A stretch of DNA of 64,000 nt from CTSOIL-112 sp049291875 (GCA_049291875.1 JBATQE010000020.1:6560-70559), one strand, 5' to 3'; positions 45,008-53,952 are shown, counted from the first letter of the stretch. Made by a program: numbers and translations. Notes: generated from the sequence alone by a model not told the origin.

Positions 45008-45718
45008 ATGAACAAAATCTACCCCAGCGCCAGCGCCGCCCTCGCCGACATCGTGCGCGACGGCCAGACCTTCGCCGTCGGCGGCTTTGGTCTGTGCGGG
45101 ATTCCCGAGGCGCTGATCGCGGCTTTGCGCGATACCGGCGTGCAACAGTTGACCTGCATTTCCAACAACGCGGGCGTGGACGGTTTTGGGCTGGGGTTAT
45201 TGCTCGAATCGCGCCAGATCAAAAAAATGATTTCCTCTTATGTCGGGGAAAACAAAGAATTCGAACGCCAGTACCTCGCCGGTGAATTGGAATTGGAGTT
45301 CGTGCCACAAGGCACGCTGGCCGAGAAACTGCGCGCAGGCGGCGCGGGCATCCCCGCTTTTTTCACCAAAACCGGTGTCGGTACGCTGGTCGCCGAAGGC
45401 AAAGAAACCCGTGATTTTGATGGTGAAACCTACCTGATGGAACGCGCGCTCACTGCAGATGTGGCGTTGATTAAGGCGTGGAAAGCCGACCAATCGGGCA
45501 ATCTGATTTACCGCCGCACCGCCCGCAATTTCAATCCAATGGCGGCAACCGCAGGCAAAATCACCGTGGTAGAAGTCGAAGAAATCGTTGAAAATGGCAC
45601 GTTTGATCCCGACCAAGTGCACACGCCGGGGATATTCATTGACCGCATCGTGCTCAACGCGCATCCCGAAAAGCGGATCGAGCAACGCACATTACGCACA
45701 TTGCGCACAGAATCATAA
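45008..45718 (+). CDS. scoA: 3-oxoacid CoA-transferase subunit A
   Basis: A 236-residue alpha subunit that, with ScoB, moves CoA from succinyl-CoA to acetoacetate. The N-terminal motif GGFGLCGIPEALI, TCISNNAGVD and GGAGIPAFFT, and the LIKAWKADQSGNLIYRRTARNFNP stretch, are typical. CAAGGAG lies upstream of the chosen ATG. The B-subunit gene follows after 10 nt. Its position just before the tyrosine degradation cluster fits use of the acetoacetate that pathway makes. Confidence 0.96.
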   Translation: MNKIYPSASAALADIVRDGQTFAVGGFGLCGIPEALIAALRDTGVQQLTCISNNAGVDGFGLGLLLESRQIKKMISSYVGENKEFERQYLAGELELEFVPQGTLAEKLRAGGAGIPAFFTKTGVGTLVAEGKETRDFDGETYLMERALTADVALIKAWKADQSGNLIYRRTARNFNPMAATAGKITVVEVEEIVENGTFDPDQVHTPGIFIDRIVLNAHPEKRIEQRTLRTLRTES

Positions 45719-45728
45719 GGGGAATCGC

Positions 45729-46373
45729 ATGGCTTGGAACAAAGATCAAATGGCCGAACGCGCCGCGCAAGAGTTGCAAGACGGCTTTTACGTCAACCTT
45801 GGCATTGGCCTGCCCACATGGGTGGCGAACTATGTCGGTAGCGACAAAGAGGTGTGGCTCCAGTCCGAAAACGGATTGCTCGGTATTGGCCCATTTCCCA
45901 CAGAGGATGAACTTGATGCCGACCTCATCAACGCGGGCAAACAAACCATCACCACACTCCCGGGTTCCTCGATTTTTTCGTCTGCGGATTCGTTCGCCAT
46001 GATTCGCGGCGGTCACGTTGACCTATCGATTTTAGGCGCGATGCAAGTCTCGGCGAACGGCGATTTGGCCAACTGGATGATTCCCGGGGCGCGGGTCAAG
46101 GGCATGGGCGGCGCAATGGATCTGGTCGCTGGCGTCAAACGCGTGATTATTCTGATGGAGCACACCGCCAAGAAAAAAGACGGTTCCGGCGAAGAATTCA
46201 AAATTTTGCCCGAATGCACCCTGCCACTGACCGGTGTGCGTGTGGTGGATCGCATCATCACCGATTTGGGCGTGTTTGATGTAACCGAACGCGGCATCGC
46301 CGTCGTCGAGCTTGCGCCTGAGGTCAGCCTCGAATACGCGCAAAGCAAAACCGGTGTGCCATTGATTAGCTAA
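45729..46373 (+). CDS. scoB: 3-oxoacid CoA-transferase subunit B
   Basis: A 214-residue beta subunit carrying the catalytic glutamate in QSENGLLGIGPFP, which forms the glutamyl-CoA intermediate. Other family parts are AAQELQDGFYVNLGIGLPT, GGHVDLSILGAMQVS and the GGAMDLVAG loop. AAGGGGAAT precedes the start. Its TAA stop is the first triplet of repeat copy C. It converges on the lrp gene. Confidence 0.96.
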   Translation: MAWNKDQMAERAAQELQDGFYVNLGIGLPTWVANYVGSDKEVWLQSENGLLGIGPFPTEDELDADLINAGKQTITTLPGSSIFSSADSFAMIRGGHVDLSILGAMQVSANGDLANWMIPGARVKGMGGAMDLVAGVKRVIILMEHTAKKKDGSGEEFKILPECTLPLTGVRVVDRIITDLGVFDVTERGIAVVELAPEVSLEYAQSKTGVPLIS

Positions 46374-46420
46374 GGAAATACGGGAAAAGTAAAACCCTAC
46401 TTTTTCCGCGTTTTCCTAAG
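46371..46420. repeat. Dispersed palindromic repeat, copy C (full hairpin) at the end of scoB
   Basis: Left arm GGAAATACGGGAAAAGTA (46374-46391) pairs imperfectly with the right arm (TACTTTTTCCGCGTTTTCC, 46398-46416). The ends read TAAGG and CCTAAG. It lies between convergent scoB and lrp and may end transcription from either side. Confidence 0.75.
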
Positions 46421-46486
46421 TCCATTAAACAGTCGCATGCGCAAAACCCAGCCGTTGGCTGGATTTGTTTTTACAAGCAGCCCCAC

Positions 46487-46969
46487 TCACCCCAAACTTT
46501 TCTGCACAGGCAAAGCGTGCGTGAGCTTGACCTCCTGCAACAAAATATTCGATCGAATCTGCCGGATGATGGAAGAGTTGAGCAATTGTTGCATCATAAA
46601 TTCATTGAGCGCGGTCAAATCACTGGCCACCACTTTTAAGAAATAATCAAAATCCCCCATGGTCGCGTAGCATTCCAGCACCTGTGGCGCGTTCTGCGCC
46701 CATTGCTGGAACTCCTGCGCAGGAAATTTGCCATGTTTTTCGATCGACACATGAATGATCGCCAGCACACCAAAACCGGTATGCGTGCGCGATAAACGCA
46801 CCGCGTATTGCGCAATCACGCCCAATTCCTCCAGTCGTTTGATGCGGCGCTGGCACTGTGACGCCGATAAAAACACGCGATCGGCCAACTCACTGTGGGT
46901 CAGGCGGCTGTCCTGTTGCAAAGCATGCAGCAAACGCACATCAAATTCATCCAAAGCGACGGAATGCAT
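46487..46969 (-). CDS. Lrp/AsnC-family transcriptional regulator
   Basis: A 160-residue regulator with an N-terminal helix-turn-helix (LDEFDVRLLHALQQDSRLTHSELADRV to SQCQRRIKRLEELGVI) and a C-terminal RAM ligand-binding domain (GFGVLAIIHVS, VLECYATMGDFDYFLKVVASDL). It is divergent from hpd with a 139-nt shared gap, the usual layout for a specific activator of aromatic amino-acid catabolism; phenylalanine or tyrosine as ligand is inferred. GGAGATATTC precedes the start. Confidence 0.93.
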   Translation of the reverse strand: MHSVALDEFDVRLLHALQQDSRLTHSELADRVFLSASQCQRRIKRLEELGVIAQYAVRLSRTHTGFGVLAIIHVSIEKHGKFPAQEFQQWAQNAPQVLECYATMGDFDYFLKVVASDLTALNEFMMQQLLNSSIIRQIRSNILLQEVKLTHALPVQKSLG

Positions 46970-47108
46970 GAATATCTCCTATTTTTCAATTTTATGCTGA
47001 TTTTATCGCACAAATGGTTTTTATCGAGCGATATATGCGCAAAAATTGCACGATGTTATCAGTACAATTCACGCACAAACCTTTATTAAATCTAAATTGG
47101 AGACACAC
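46970..47108. promoter_or_regulatory. Divergent lrp/hpd regulatory region
   Basis: An AT-rich 139-nt gap that must hold both promoters. A short inverted repeat TATCG-AG-CGATA sits at 47022-47033, with a related TTATCGCAC upstream, and may be part of a degenerate Lrp-type binding site. The boxes cannot be assigned firmly. Confidence 0.45.
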
Positions 47109-48191
47109 ATGCATACTTGGGACAACCCCATCGGTACGGATGGTTTTGAATTCGTTGAATACGCTTCCGATGAGCCGGAAAAACTGGGCGCGTTGTTTGA
47201 ATCGCTCGGTTTTACCGCCATTGCGCGCCACCGCAGTAAAAATGTGACTTTGTACCGCCAAGGACAGATCAATTTTATTTTGAACGCCGAGCCGAGCGGC
47301 CAACCCAAAGCCTTTACCGATCAACATGGCGCCAGCGCCAATGCGATGGCGTTTCGCGTCAAAGATGCAGCCGATGCTTTTGCCAAACTCGTGGCGATGG
47401 GCGCCAAGCCTGTGGCTTCGGGCACAGGCCCGATGGAATTGCAGATTCCGGCAATTGAAGGCATTGGCGGCTCTTTGGTGTATTTGGTGGATCGCTATTT
47501 GGATGAAAACGGCCAAGGCATCAGCATCTACGACATTGACTTTGTACCCATTCCAGGTGTGGATCAGCACCCTGTCGGCACAGGTTTGACCTATATCGAT
47601 CATTTGACGCACAACGTTGAGCGCGGCGACATGGACAAATGGGCAGGCTTTTACGAAAAATTATTCAATTTCCGTGAAATCCGCTACTTCGACATCGCGG
47701 GCAAACACACCGGCCTGTTTTCACGCGCCATGACCAGCCCGTGCGGCAAAATCCGCATTCCGATCAATGAATCGGCGGATGACAAAAGCCAAATCGCGGA
47801 ATATCTGCGCGAGCACAACGGCGAAGGGATTCAGCACATCGCGCTCGGCTCGAACGATATCTACCGCACCGTGAGCGAATTGCGCGCGAATGGTATGGAT
47901 TTTATGCCGACGCCCGATACCTACTATGACAACATCGACAAACGCTTGCCCGGACACGGCGAAGACCTTGAGCGTCTGCGCGCCCTGCGTATTTTGATCG
48001 ACGGTGAACCGATGGACAAAGTGGGCAAAGAGGACAAATTGTTGCAAATTTTCACGCAAACGGTGATCGGTCCGATCTTCTTTGAAATCATCCAACGCAA
48101 AGGCAATGACGGCTTTGGCGAAGGTAATTTCCAAGCGCTGTTTGATTCGATTGAGCAAGACCAAATCAATCGCGGCGTACTCAATGCCTAA
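47109..48191 (+). CDS. hpd: 4-hydroxyphenylpyruvate dioxygenase
   Basis: A 360-residue non-haem iron enzyme that turns 4-hydroxyphenylpyruvate into homogentisate. The three iron ligands are in YIDHLTHNV (His near 165), GIQHIALGS (His near 243) and FFEIIQRKG (Glu near 326). The C-terminal gating region (GFGEGNFQALFDSIE) is intact. TTGGAG lies upstream of the chosen ATG. It is the first gene of the hpd-hmgA-fahA-maiA-phhA-phhB cluster; a 102-nt gap before hmgA could hold a second promoter. No tyrosine aminotransferase gene is in the cluster. Confidence 0.97.
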   Translation: MHTWDNPIGTDGFEFVEYASDEPEKLGALFESLGFTAIARHRSKNVTLYRQGQINFILNAEPSGQPKAFTDQHGASANAMAFRVKDAADAFAKLVAMGAKPVASGTGPMELQIPAIEGIGGSLVYLVDRYLDENGQGISIYDIDFVPIPGVDQHPVGTGLTYIDHLTHNVERGDMDKWAGFYEKLFNFREIRYFDIAGKHTGLFSRAMTSPCGKIRIPINESADDKSQIAEYLREHNGEGIQHIALGSNDIYRTVSELRANGMDFMPTPDTYYDNIDKRLPGHGEDLERLRALRILIDGEPMDKVGKEDKLLQIFTQTVIGPIFFEIIQRKGNDGFGEGNFQALFDSIEQDQINRGVLNA

Positions 48192-48293
48192 AATCCGACA
48201 TGCGTCACACCGCGGGGCGGGGCGCATGGAACACTCATAAAAAGCAATATCCAAATCACACCAGCCTTGTTCACTGAATTTTCGGAGACACTC

Positions 48294-49595
48294 ATGAGTC
48301 TGCAACTGCATTACCTCAGCGGTTTTCGCAACCATTTTTCAACCGAAGCTCGCCCAAACACCCTACCCAACGGGCAAAACTCGCCCCAGCGCTGCGCATA
48401 CGACCTCTACGCCGAGCAATTGACCGGTAGCGCCTTCACCGCGCCGCGCTCGCATAATCTGCGCTCATGGCTGTACCGCACACGCCCGTCGGTAGCACAA
48501 GGCGCGTTTCGCCCGCTGAATTTGGATGTCGCCGCAGCCAACCCGACCACCACCGCGCCGACCAACCCCACGCCGATGCGCTGGGGTGCTTTGCCCACCG
48601 TGCATGGCGAGCGTGATTTCCTCGAAGGGCTGTTCACCGTCTGTGGCAATGGCGCGATTCGCCAACAAGCGGGCATCACGATTGACCAATACGCCTTCAA
48701 CCGCGATATGAGCGAGCGTTTTTTCTACAACGCCGATGCGGAAATGCTCTTCATTCCGCAGCAAGGCACGCTGCGTTTGCACACGGAAATGGGTGTGCTC
48801 GAAGTACCGCCGTTGTACATCGCGGTCATTCCGCGCGGGGTTAAATTTCAAGTGCGCACCACAGGCGATACCGCCGAATCACGCGGCTATCTGTGTGAAA
48901 ACCACGGCGCACCGTTTGAGTTACCCAGTTTGGGGCCGATCGGCGCCAATGGCTTGGCCAATCCGCGTGATTTTGAAAGCCCCGTCGCAGCATTTGAAGT
49001 GCGCGAAGGCGACTTTGAATTGGTCGCCAAATTCGATGGGGCGTTTTGGTCTGCACCGATGGATCATTCACCGCTGGACGTCGTTGCTTGGCACGGCAAT
49101 TATGCGCCGTATCGCTACAATCTGGCGCACTTCAATACCGTCAACAGCGTCAGTTTCGACCACTGCGATCCGTCCATTTTCACTGTGTTGACCTCACCGT
49201 CCGCCGTGGCGGGCACGGCGAACTGCGACTTCGTGATTTTTCCACCGCGCTGGATGGTGGCAGAAAAAACCTTCCGCCCACCGTGGTTCCATCGCAACAT
49301 CATGAGCGAATTCATGGGATTGATCGAAGGCGTGTATGATGCGAAAGCAGAAGGCTTTGTTCCCGGAGGCGCGAGCCTGCACAATTGCATGTCGCCGCAC
49401 GGCCCTGACGCCGCGACCTTTGCCAAAGCGTCTACCAGCGAGCTAAAACCCGAATACCAAGGCAATACCATGGCGTTTATGCTGGAGAGCTGCTGGGTTA
49501 TGCACCCAACGCCAGCGGCATTAAGCGCACCCCATTTCCAGCCCGACTACATGAACGTGTGGCAAGGTTTGACCTCGAATTTTAAATCGATGTAA
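48294..49595 (+). CDS. hmgA: Homogentisate 1,2-dioxygenase
   Basis: A 433-residue ring-cleaving enzyme that makes maleylacetoacetate from homogentisate. Family motifs include YLSGFRNHFSTEA at the start, HNLRSWLYR, and the iron-binding region FPPRWMVAEKTFRPPWFHRNIMSEFMG (His and Glu ligands) with the later SLHNCMSPHGPD (His). CGGAGACAC precedes the chosen ATG; a start nine codons upstream is less like the family. fahA follows after 17 nt. Confidence 0.97.
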   Translation: MSLQLHYLSGFRNHFSTEARPNTLPNGQNSPQRCAYDLYAEQLTGSAFTAPRSHNLRSWLYRTRPSVAQGAFRPLNLDVAAANPTTTAPTNPTPMRWGALPTVHGERDFLEGLFTVCGNGAIRQQAGITIDQYAFNRDMSERFFYNADAEMLFIPQQGTLRLHTEMGVLEVPPLYIAVIPRGVKFQVRTTGDTAESRGYLCENHGAPFELPSLGPIGANGLANPRDFESPVAAFEVREGDFELVAKFDGAFWSAPMDHSPLDVVAWHGNYAPYRYNLAHFNTVNSVSFDHCDPSIFTVLTSPSAVAGTANCDFVIFPPRWMVAEKTFRPPWFHRNIMSEFMGLIEGVYDAKAEGFVPGGASLHNCMSPHGPDAATFAKASTSELKPEYQGNTMAFMLESCWVMHPTPAALSAPHFQPDYMNVWQGLTSNFKSM

Positions 49596-49612
49596 GAGAA
49601 CGGAATCAGCCC

Positions 49613-50953
49613 ATGATGACACTGAACGAAACCCATCACCCCGATTTGCGCAGCTGGCTCGCCAGCGCCAATGAGGCCACGAGCGACTTTCCGATTCAAA
49701 ATTTACCGTTCGCGGTTTTTAAACGACGCGACAGCGATGAGGCCTTTCGCGGCGGCGTCGCCATTGGTGATCAAGTGTTGGACTTGGCGCAGTTGGTACA
49801 AACCACGCCCGCATTGCAGTCGGAACTATTCAGCGACTTGGCTTTGCAAGCGCTCTGCGCCGCCAGCGCACCCACATTGAACGAATTCATGGCAATGGGA
49901 CGGGATGCATGGTCGGCTTTGCGTCTGGCGCTCTCGCGTGGCTTGCGCAGCACCGCCGGAGCGCACATCCAAAGTGCGTGGGCGCAATGTCTGATCGCAC
50001 AAACCGATGTGGTGTACAGCGTACCCGCGCAGATTGGCGACTACACCGATTTTTACACCTCGATCTACCACGCCACCAATGTGGGCAAACTGTTCCGCCC
50101 CGACCAACCCTTGATGCCGAACTATCAATGGATTCCGATCGGCTATCATGGCCGCGCCTCGTCGGTGGTGATTTCGGGTACGGATTTTAAACGGCCGGTA
50201 TCACAGGTGAAAGCACCAAATGATTCAGCGCCGCGCCTATCGCCCAGCCAACGCATGGATTACGAATTGGAATTGGGCGTATACATCGGCGTGGGCAATG
50301 ATTTGGGCGCGACCATCGCGCTCGACGACACGCCGTCGCACGTTTTCGGTCTGTGCTTGCTCAACGATTGGTCCGCGCGCGATATCCAAGCGTGGGAATA
50401 CCAACCACTCGGCCCGTTTTTGGCGAAAAACTTTGCCACCAGCGTATCGCCGTGGGTTGTGACGCTCGAAGCCCTCGCGCCATTTTTGGGCGCATGGGAT
50501 CGCCCGAGCGGCCACCCTCAGCCACTGCCGTATTTAGATTCGCCCACCGTGCGCGCGCACGGCAGCATAGACATCACGCTGGACGTGCATGTGCAAACTG
50601 CCGCCATGCAAGCGCAGGCGCAATGGCACCATTTGACCCGTGGCAATTACCGCGATGCGTACTGGAGCTTCATGCACATGGTGGCGCACCACACGGTCAA
50701 CGGCTGTAATTTGAACGCAGGCGATTTGCTCGGCACCGGCACGTTGTCCGGCCCGAGCTTGGCTCAAGCCGGTGCGTTAATTGAAATTACCACCAACGGT
50801 AAGGAGCCGATCACGCTGAGCAATGGCGAACAACGCACGTTTTTACAAGACGGCGATGCGGTCAAAATGACGGCGTTCTGCGCGCGCGATGGCTACCCGC
50901 GCATCGGTTTTGGCGAAGTCGTCGGGCGCGTACTGCCCGCTGATTCCCTGTAA
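49613..50953 (+). CDS. fahA: Fumarylacetoacetase
   Basis: A 446-residue hydrolase that splits fumarylacetoacetate to fumarate and acetoacetate, the last step of the pathway. Family regions: an N-terminal SH3-like domain (NLPFAVFKRRDSDEAFRGGVAIGD), then the catalytic barrel with DYTDFYTSIYHATNVG, IGYHGRASSVVISG, DYELELGVYIG (acidic metal ligands), FGLCLLNDWSARDIQAWEYQPLGPF and GDLLGTGTLSGP. ATGs at 49613 and 49616 are equivalent. maiA begins 23 nt after the stop. Confidence 0.97.
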   Translation: MMTLNETHHPDLRSWLASANEATSDFPIQNLPFAVFKRRDSDEAFRGGVAIGDQVLDLAQLVQTTPALQSELFSDLALQALCAASAPTLNEFMAMGRDAWSALRLALSRGLRSTAGAHIQSAWAQCLIAQTDVVYSVPAQIGDYTDFYTSIYHATNVGKLFRPDQPLMPNYQWIPIGYHGRASSVVISGTDFKRPVSQVKAPNDSAPRLSPSQRMDYELELGVYIGVGNDLGATIALDDTPSHVFGLCLLNDWSARDIQAWEYQPLGPFLAKNFATSVSPWVVTLEALAPFLGAWDRPSGHPQPLPYLDSPTVRAHGSIDITLDVHVQTAAMQAQAQWHHLTRGNYRDAYWSFMHMVAHHTVNGCNLNAGDLLGTGTLSGPSLAQAGALIEITTNGKEPITLSNGEQRTFLQDGDAVKMTAFCARDGYPRIGFGEVVGRVLPADSL

Positions 50954-50976
50954 GCACTGTCAACGGAGCAATATTC

Positions 50977-51612
50977 ATGCGCGTGTTATACGATTATTTT
51001 CGCTCTTCCGCCAGTTATCGCGTGCGGATTGCACTCAACCTCAAAGGTTTGGCCTACGACAGCGTGCCTGTGTCCTTATTGGACAACGCCCAGCGCGCGC
51101 CTGAATATCTGAGCAAAAATCCGCAGGGTTTGGTTCCGGCGTTGCTCGATGGCGAGCAACTCTTAACCCAATCGTTGGCCATTTGCGAATATTTGGAAGA
51201 GACTTACCCGCAGCCTGCGCTATTGCCCAACGATGCCATCGGTCGCGCCCGCGTGCGTGCGTTGGCGCTGAGCATTGCCTGTGACATTCACCCGCTGAAT
51301 AATTTGCGCGTTTTGCGCCGCTTGGAAGCGCAATTTGCCGCCGATCAGGCAGGCAAAGACGCCTGGTATCAACATTGGATTCAAAGCGGATTTGAGGCAT
51401 TTGAGCAACAGATTCAAAGCACGCACGGACACTATTGCTTCGGCGATACCGTCACTTTGGCGGATTTGGCGCTGGTGCCACAGGTGTACAACGCGCGACG
51501 CTTTAACTGCGATTTGAGCGCCTATCCGACGATGCGGGCCATTGAACAACGTTGTTTGACTTTGGACGCCTTTGCACGCGCGATACCAGAGGCGGTTCAA
51601 GCCCAATCATAA
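50977..51612 (+). CDS. maiA: Maleylacetoacetate isomerase (zeta-class GST)
   Basis: A 211-residue glutathione transferase-fold enzyme that isomerises maleylacetoacetate to fumarylacetoacetate. The zeta-class motif is SSASYRVRIALNLKG near residue 10, where Ser-Ser activates glutathione (SSCS in many members, SSAS here). NPQGLVPALL and QSLAICEYLEETYP form the glutathione site. ACGGAGC precedes the start. It lies between fahA and phhA, completing the pathway order. Confidence 0.95.
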   Translation: MRVLYDYFRSSASYRVRIALNLKGLAYDSVPVSLLDNAQRAPEYLSKNPQGLVPALLDGEQLLTQSLAICEYLEETYPQPALLPNDAIGRARVRALALSIACDIHPLNNLRVLRRLEAQFAADQAGKDAWYQHWIQSGFEAFEQQIQSTHGHYCFGDTVTLADLALVPQVYNARRFNCDLSAYPTMRAIEQRCLTLDAFARAIPEAVQAQS

Positions 51613-51643
51613 CGATCAACTTCGCCACGCAGAGGAGAAACGC

Positions 51644-52504
51644 ATGGCACCGAACACACCCGATCGCAAAACCGATCACTACACCGCCAGCCATCCGAAT
51701 GATCTGCCGCAGGCGGCGGATTACACCGTTCATCAGCCACTGCATTTATACACCGAGCAGGATCACCAAACTTGGCGCACGCTGTACGCGCGGCAGGCGC
51801 AACTGCTCAACGGCCGCGCATGCGATGAGTATTTACGCGGCTTGCAACAACTGCGCATGAGTCACGAACGCGTACCAAATTTTAATGAGCTGAACGAGAT
51901 TTTGCGCGCGCACACCGGCTGGCAAATCGTCGCGGTGAATGGTTTGGTTCCCGATGAGGTATTTTTCGATCATCTGGCCAACCGCCGTTTTCCCTGCACT
52001 TGGTGGATGCGTCGCCCTGAACAGATGGATTATTTGCAGGAGCCGGACTGTTTTCACGATGTGTTCGGTCATGTGCCGCTGCTCATCAATCCGGTATTCG
52101 CGGATTATATGCAGGCATACGGCGAAGGCGGTCTGAAAGCCGAACGTTTACAGGTATTGCCGATGCTGGCGCGGCTGTATTGGTACACGGTGGAGTTTGG
52201 TCTGATCCAAACCGCAGATGGTTTGCGAATTTATGGCGCGGGCATTGTTTCAAGCAAGGCCGAAAGTCTGTATAGTCTGGATTCCGATGTACCGCATCGC
52301 GTCGGTTTTGATTTGCGCCGCATTTTGCGTACCGAGTATAAAATTGACGATGTGCAAAAAACGTATTTTGTGATTCGTGATTTTGCCCAGCTATTTGACC
52401 AAACCCGCGCCGATTTCACCCTGATTTACGATGAGCTCAAAGCTTTACCGAGTTTTTCTGCCGATCAGATTCAAGTCGGCGACCCCATTGTGAGCCGCAC
52501 ATGA
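51644..52504 (+). CDS. phhA: Phenylalanine 4-hydroxylase
   Basis: A 286-residue monomeric-type hydroxylase that makes tyrosine from phenylalanine with tetrahydropterin. The 2-His-1-Glu iron site is in DCFHDVFGHVPLL (His near 138 and 143) and YWYTVEFGL (Glu near 184). RRFPCTWWMRRPEQMDYLQEPD is typical of bacterial forms. AGAGGAG precedes the ATG at 51644. The stop overlaps the phhB start as ATGA, so hydroxylase and pterin recycling are coupled. Confidence 0.97.
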   Translation: MAPNTPDRKTDHYTASHPNDLPQAADYTVHQPLHLYTEQDHQTWRTLYARQAQLLNGRACDEYLRGLQQLRMSHERVPNFNELNEILRAHTGWQIVAVNGLVPDEVFFDHLANRRFPCTWWMRRPEQMDYLQEPDCFHDVFGHVPLLINPVFADYMQAYGEGGLKAERLQVLPMLARLYWYTVEFGLIQTADGLRIYGAGIVSSKAESLYSLDSDVPHRVGFDLRRILRTEYKIDDVQKTYFVIRDFAQLFDQTRADFTLIYDELKALPSFSADQIQVGDPIVSRT

Positions 52505-52809
52505 AGCCATCCACCACCGCACTGAGCCATAATGAAATCAACGACGCACTACCGAGCATCGACGCATGGACGTACGATGAAAAGCGTTCTGCGATTTCGC
52601 GTACCTTTGTCTTTGCAGATTTTAATGCCGCCTTCGGTTTCATGAGTCGCGTCGCGCTGTACGCCGAAGCGCACAACCATCATCCCGAATGGTTCAATGT
52701 CTGGAACCGCGTCGACGTGACCTTGACCACGCACGATGTGGGCGGCCTGTCACAACGCGATGTAGCGATGGCGCGTTGGATGGAGTCGGTATTGAGTTCC
52801 AGCGAATAA
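52501..52809 (+). CDS. phhB: Pterin-4a-carbinolamine dehydratase
   Basis: A 102-residue enzyme that dehydrates the hydroxypterin made by PhhA so the cofactor can be reused. The active-site region AEAHNHHPEWFNVWNRVDV and TLTTHDVGGLSQRD are diagnostic; the two adjacent histidines are catalytic. The start lies in the 4-nt overlap with phhA, and a terminator follows after 22 nt, ending the catabolic operon. Confidence 0.96.
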   Translation: MKPSTTALSHNEINDALPSIDAWTYDEKRSAISRTFVFADFNAAFGFMSRVALYAEAHNHHPEWFNVWNRVDVTLTTHDVGGLSQRDVAMARWMESVLSSSE

Positions 52810-52831
52810 CCCGCTAACGCGCGGTCAAAAC

Positions 52832-52865
52832 AAAACGGCAATGATCTGTCATCATTGCCGTTTTT
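52832..52865. terminator. Terminator of the hpd-phhB operon
   Basis: A 14-bp perfect stem including A/T ends (52832-52845 with 52851-52864), 5-nt loop and a T run. It lies between convergent phhB and the TlpA-like gene and can serve both. Confidence 0.92.
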
Positions 52866-52885
52866 ATTGCATTGAACTGCACCAG

Positions 52886-53401
52886 TTAGCTGGCCAATGC
52901 TTTGTCTAAATCCGCGTAAAACTGTTTCCAATCCGGTTCCCCGATGTATTTTTTGCTTTTGCCTTGTTTGTCGATGATATAGGTGGTCGGCGTGCCGATG
53001 ATGTCGCCAAAGGCCGTGGCCAGTTTGCCATCGGTGTCCCATACGCTCAGGAAGGGCAGTTGTTTTTCGGCGGTGTAGTTTTTCACAATCTCAGGGTTGT
53101 CGTATTGCATCGCAACGGCCACGTATTCCACGCCTTTCGGGTGGTATTGTTGGTACATTTCCACCATTTTCGGCATTTCTTTTTTACAGGTGGTGCAGGT
53201 CGTTGCCCAGAAATTGACGACGACGACTTTGCCCGCTTGTTGCATCGCGCCGAAATCCACCGGTTTTTGATCGAGGGTTGCGGTTTTCACCTGAGCATAC
53301 GGACTTTGGCCTTGGCTACCGCCGCAGGCGCTCAAGCCGACAGCGGCAATGGATGCGGCGGTCAACGCAGCGGCAAGTCGTAGTTTGGCGTGGTGTTTCA
53401 T
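52886..53401 (-). CDS. TlpA-like thioredoxin-family lipoprotein
   Basis: A 171-residue lipoprotein (lipobox LSAC, Cys26) with a thioredoxin fold of the TlpA/ResA/DsbE group: VVVVNFWATTCTTCKKEMP holds the redox pair Cys69/Cys72, and GTPTTYIIDKQGK has the cis-proline. It likely reduces or isomerises disulfides at the periplasmic face, for example in cytochrome maturation; the substrate is unknown. Start: the second ATG (53401) sits 8 nt after AGGA, while one two codons earlier is too close. Confidence 0.92.
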   Translation of the reverse strand: MKHHAKLRLAAALTAASIAAVGLSACGGSQGQSPYAQVKTATLDQKPVDFGAMQQAGKVVVVNFWATTCTTCKKEMPKMVEMYQQYHPKGVEYVAVAMQYDNPEIVKNYTAEKQLPFLSVWDTDGKLATAFGDIIGTPTTYIIDKQGKSKKYIGEPDWKQFYADLDKALAS

Positions 53402-53478
53402 GGGCATTCCTAAACAAAAAATTCACTCAAATGGATGGCGTCTGGGCGTGATTATAACAGCATCCGCCCATGCCGACT

Positions 53479-53952
53479 TCAGCCCGAATCGATGTTGCGC
53501 AGCCATTCGATATGACGCGCCGCACCGGCCACCTGTACCAGAACGGCGTCAATGCGGCAATCCGCCCGTGCGCACTCGGGATGCGTTTGAAGATACAGCG
53601 CAATCGCTTTGCGCAGGCGCGCCAATTTATGCGGCGTGATCGCCGCAATTGCGCCACCGAATGCCTCGGAGCGACGCATTTTCACTTCGACAAATACCCA
53701 AACCGCGCCATCCCGCATGATGAGGTCAATTTCGCCGAACGGCGAAGCAACGTTGCCATCCACATAGCGCAAACCGGCCTGCTCCAAGTATTCGCGCGCA
53801 ATCAGCTCGCCGCGCTCCCCCATCAATTGCGTCGGCGAACGCGCCGCGTAGTGACGCTGCGTACCGTTGGCGACCGACTCAGCAGCGGTCGGCGACGGAT
53901 CGGCCGATGACTTTTGAACGATTTTCAGCAGTTGGGTGATGGCTTTTTTCAT
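53479..53952 (-). CDS. yraN: YraN family (UPF0102) endonuclease-fold protein
   Basis: A 157-residue protein. The conserved core is GERGELIAREYLEQAGLRYVD, then GEIDLIMRDGAVWVFVEVKMR, where E, D and the ExK set form a restriction-endonuclease-like active site. Function is not established. The N-terminal ~40 residues are an extension compared with most members. It is divergent from rsmI with an 86-nt gap, a common arrangement. Confidence 0.93.
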   Translation of the reverse strand: MKKAITQLLKIVQKSSADPSPTAAESVANGTQRHYAARSPTQLMGERGELIAREYLEQAGLRYVDGNVASPFGEIDLIMRDGAVWVFVEVKMRRSEAFGGAIAAITPHKLARLRKAIALYLQTHPECARADCRIDAVLVQVAGAARHIEWLRNIDSG

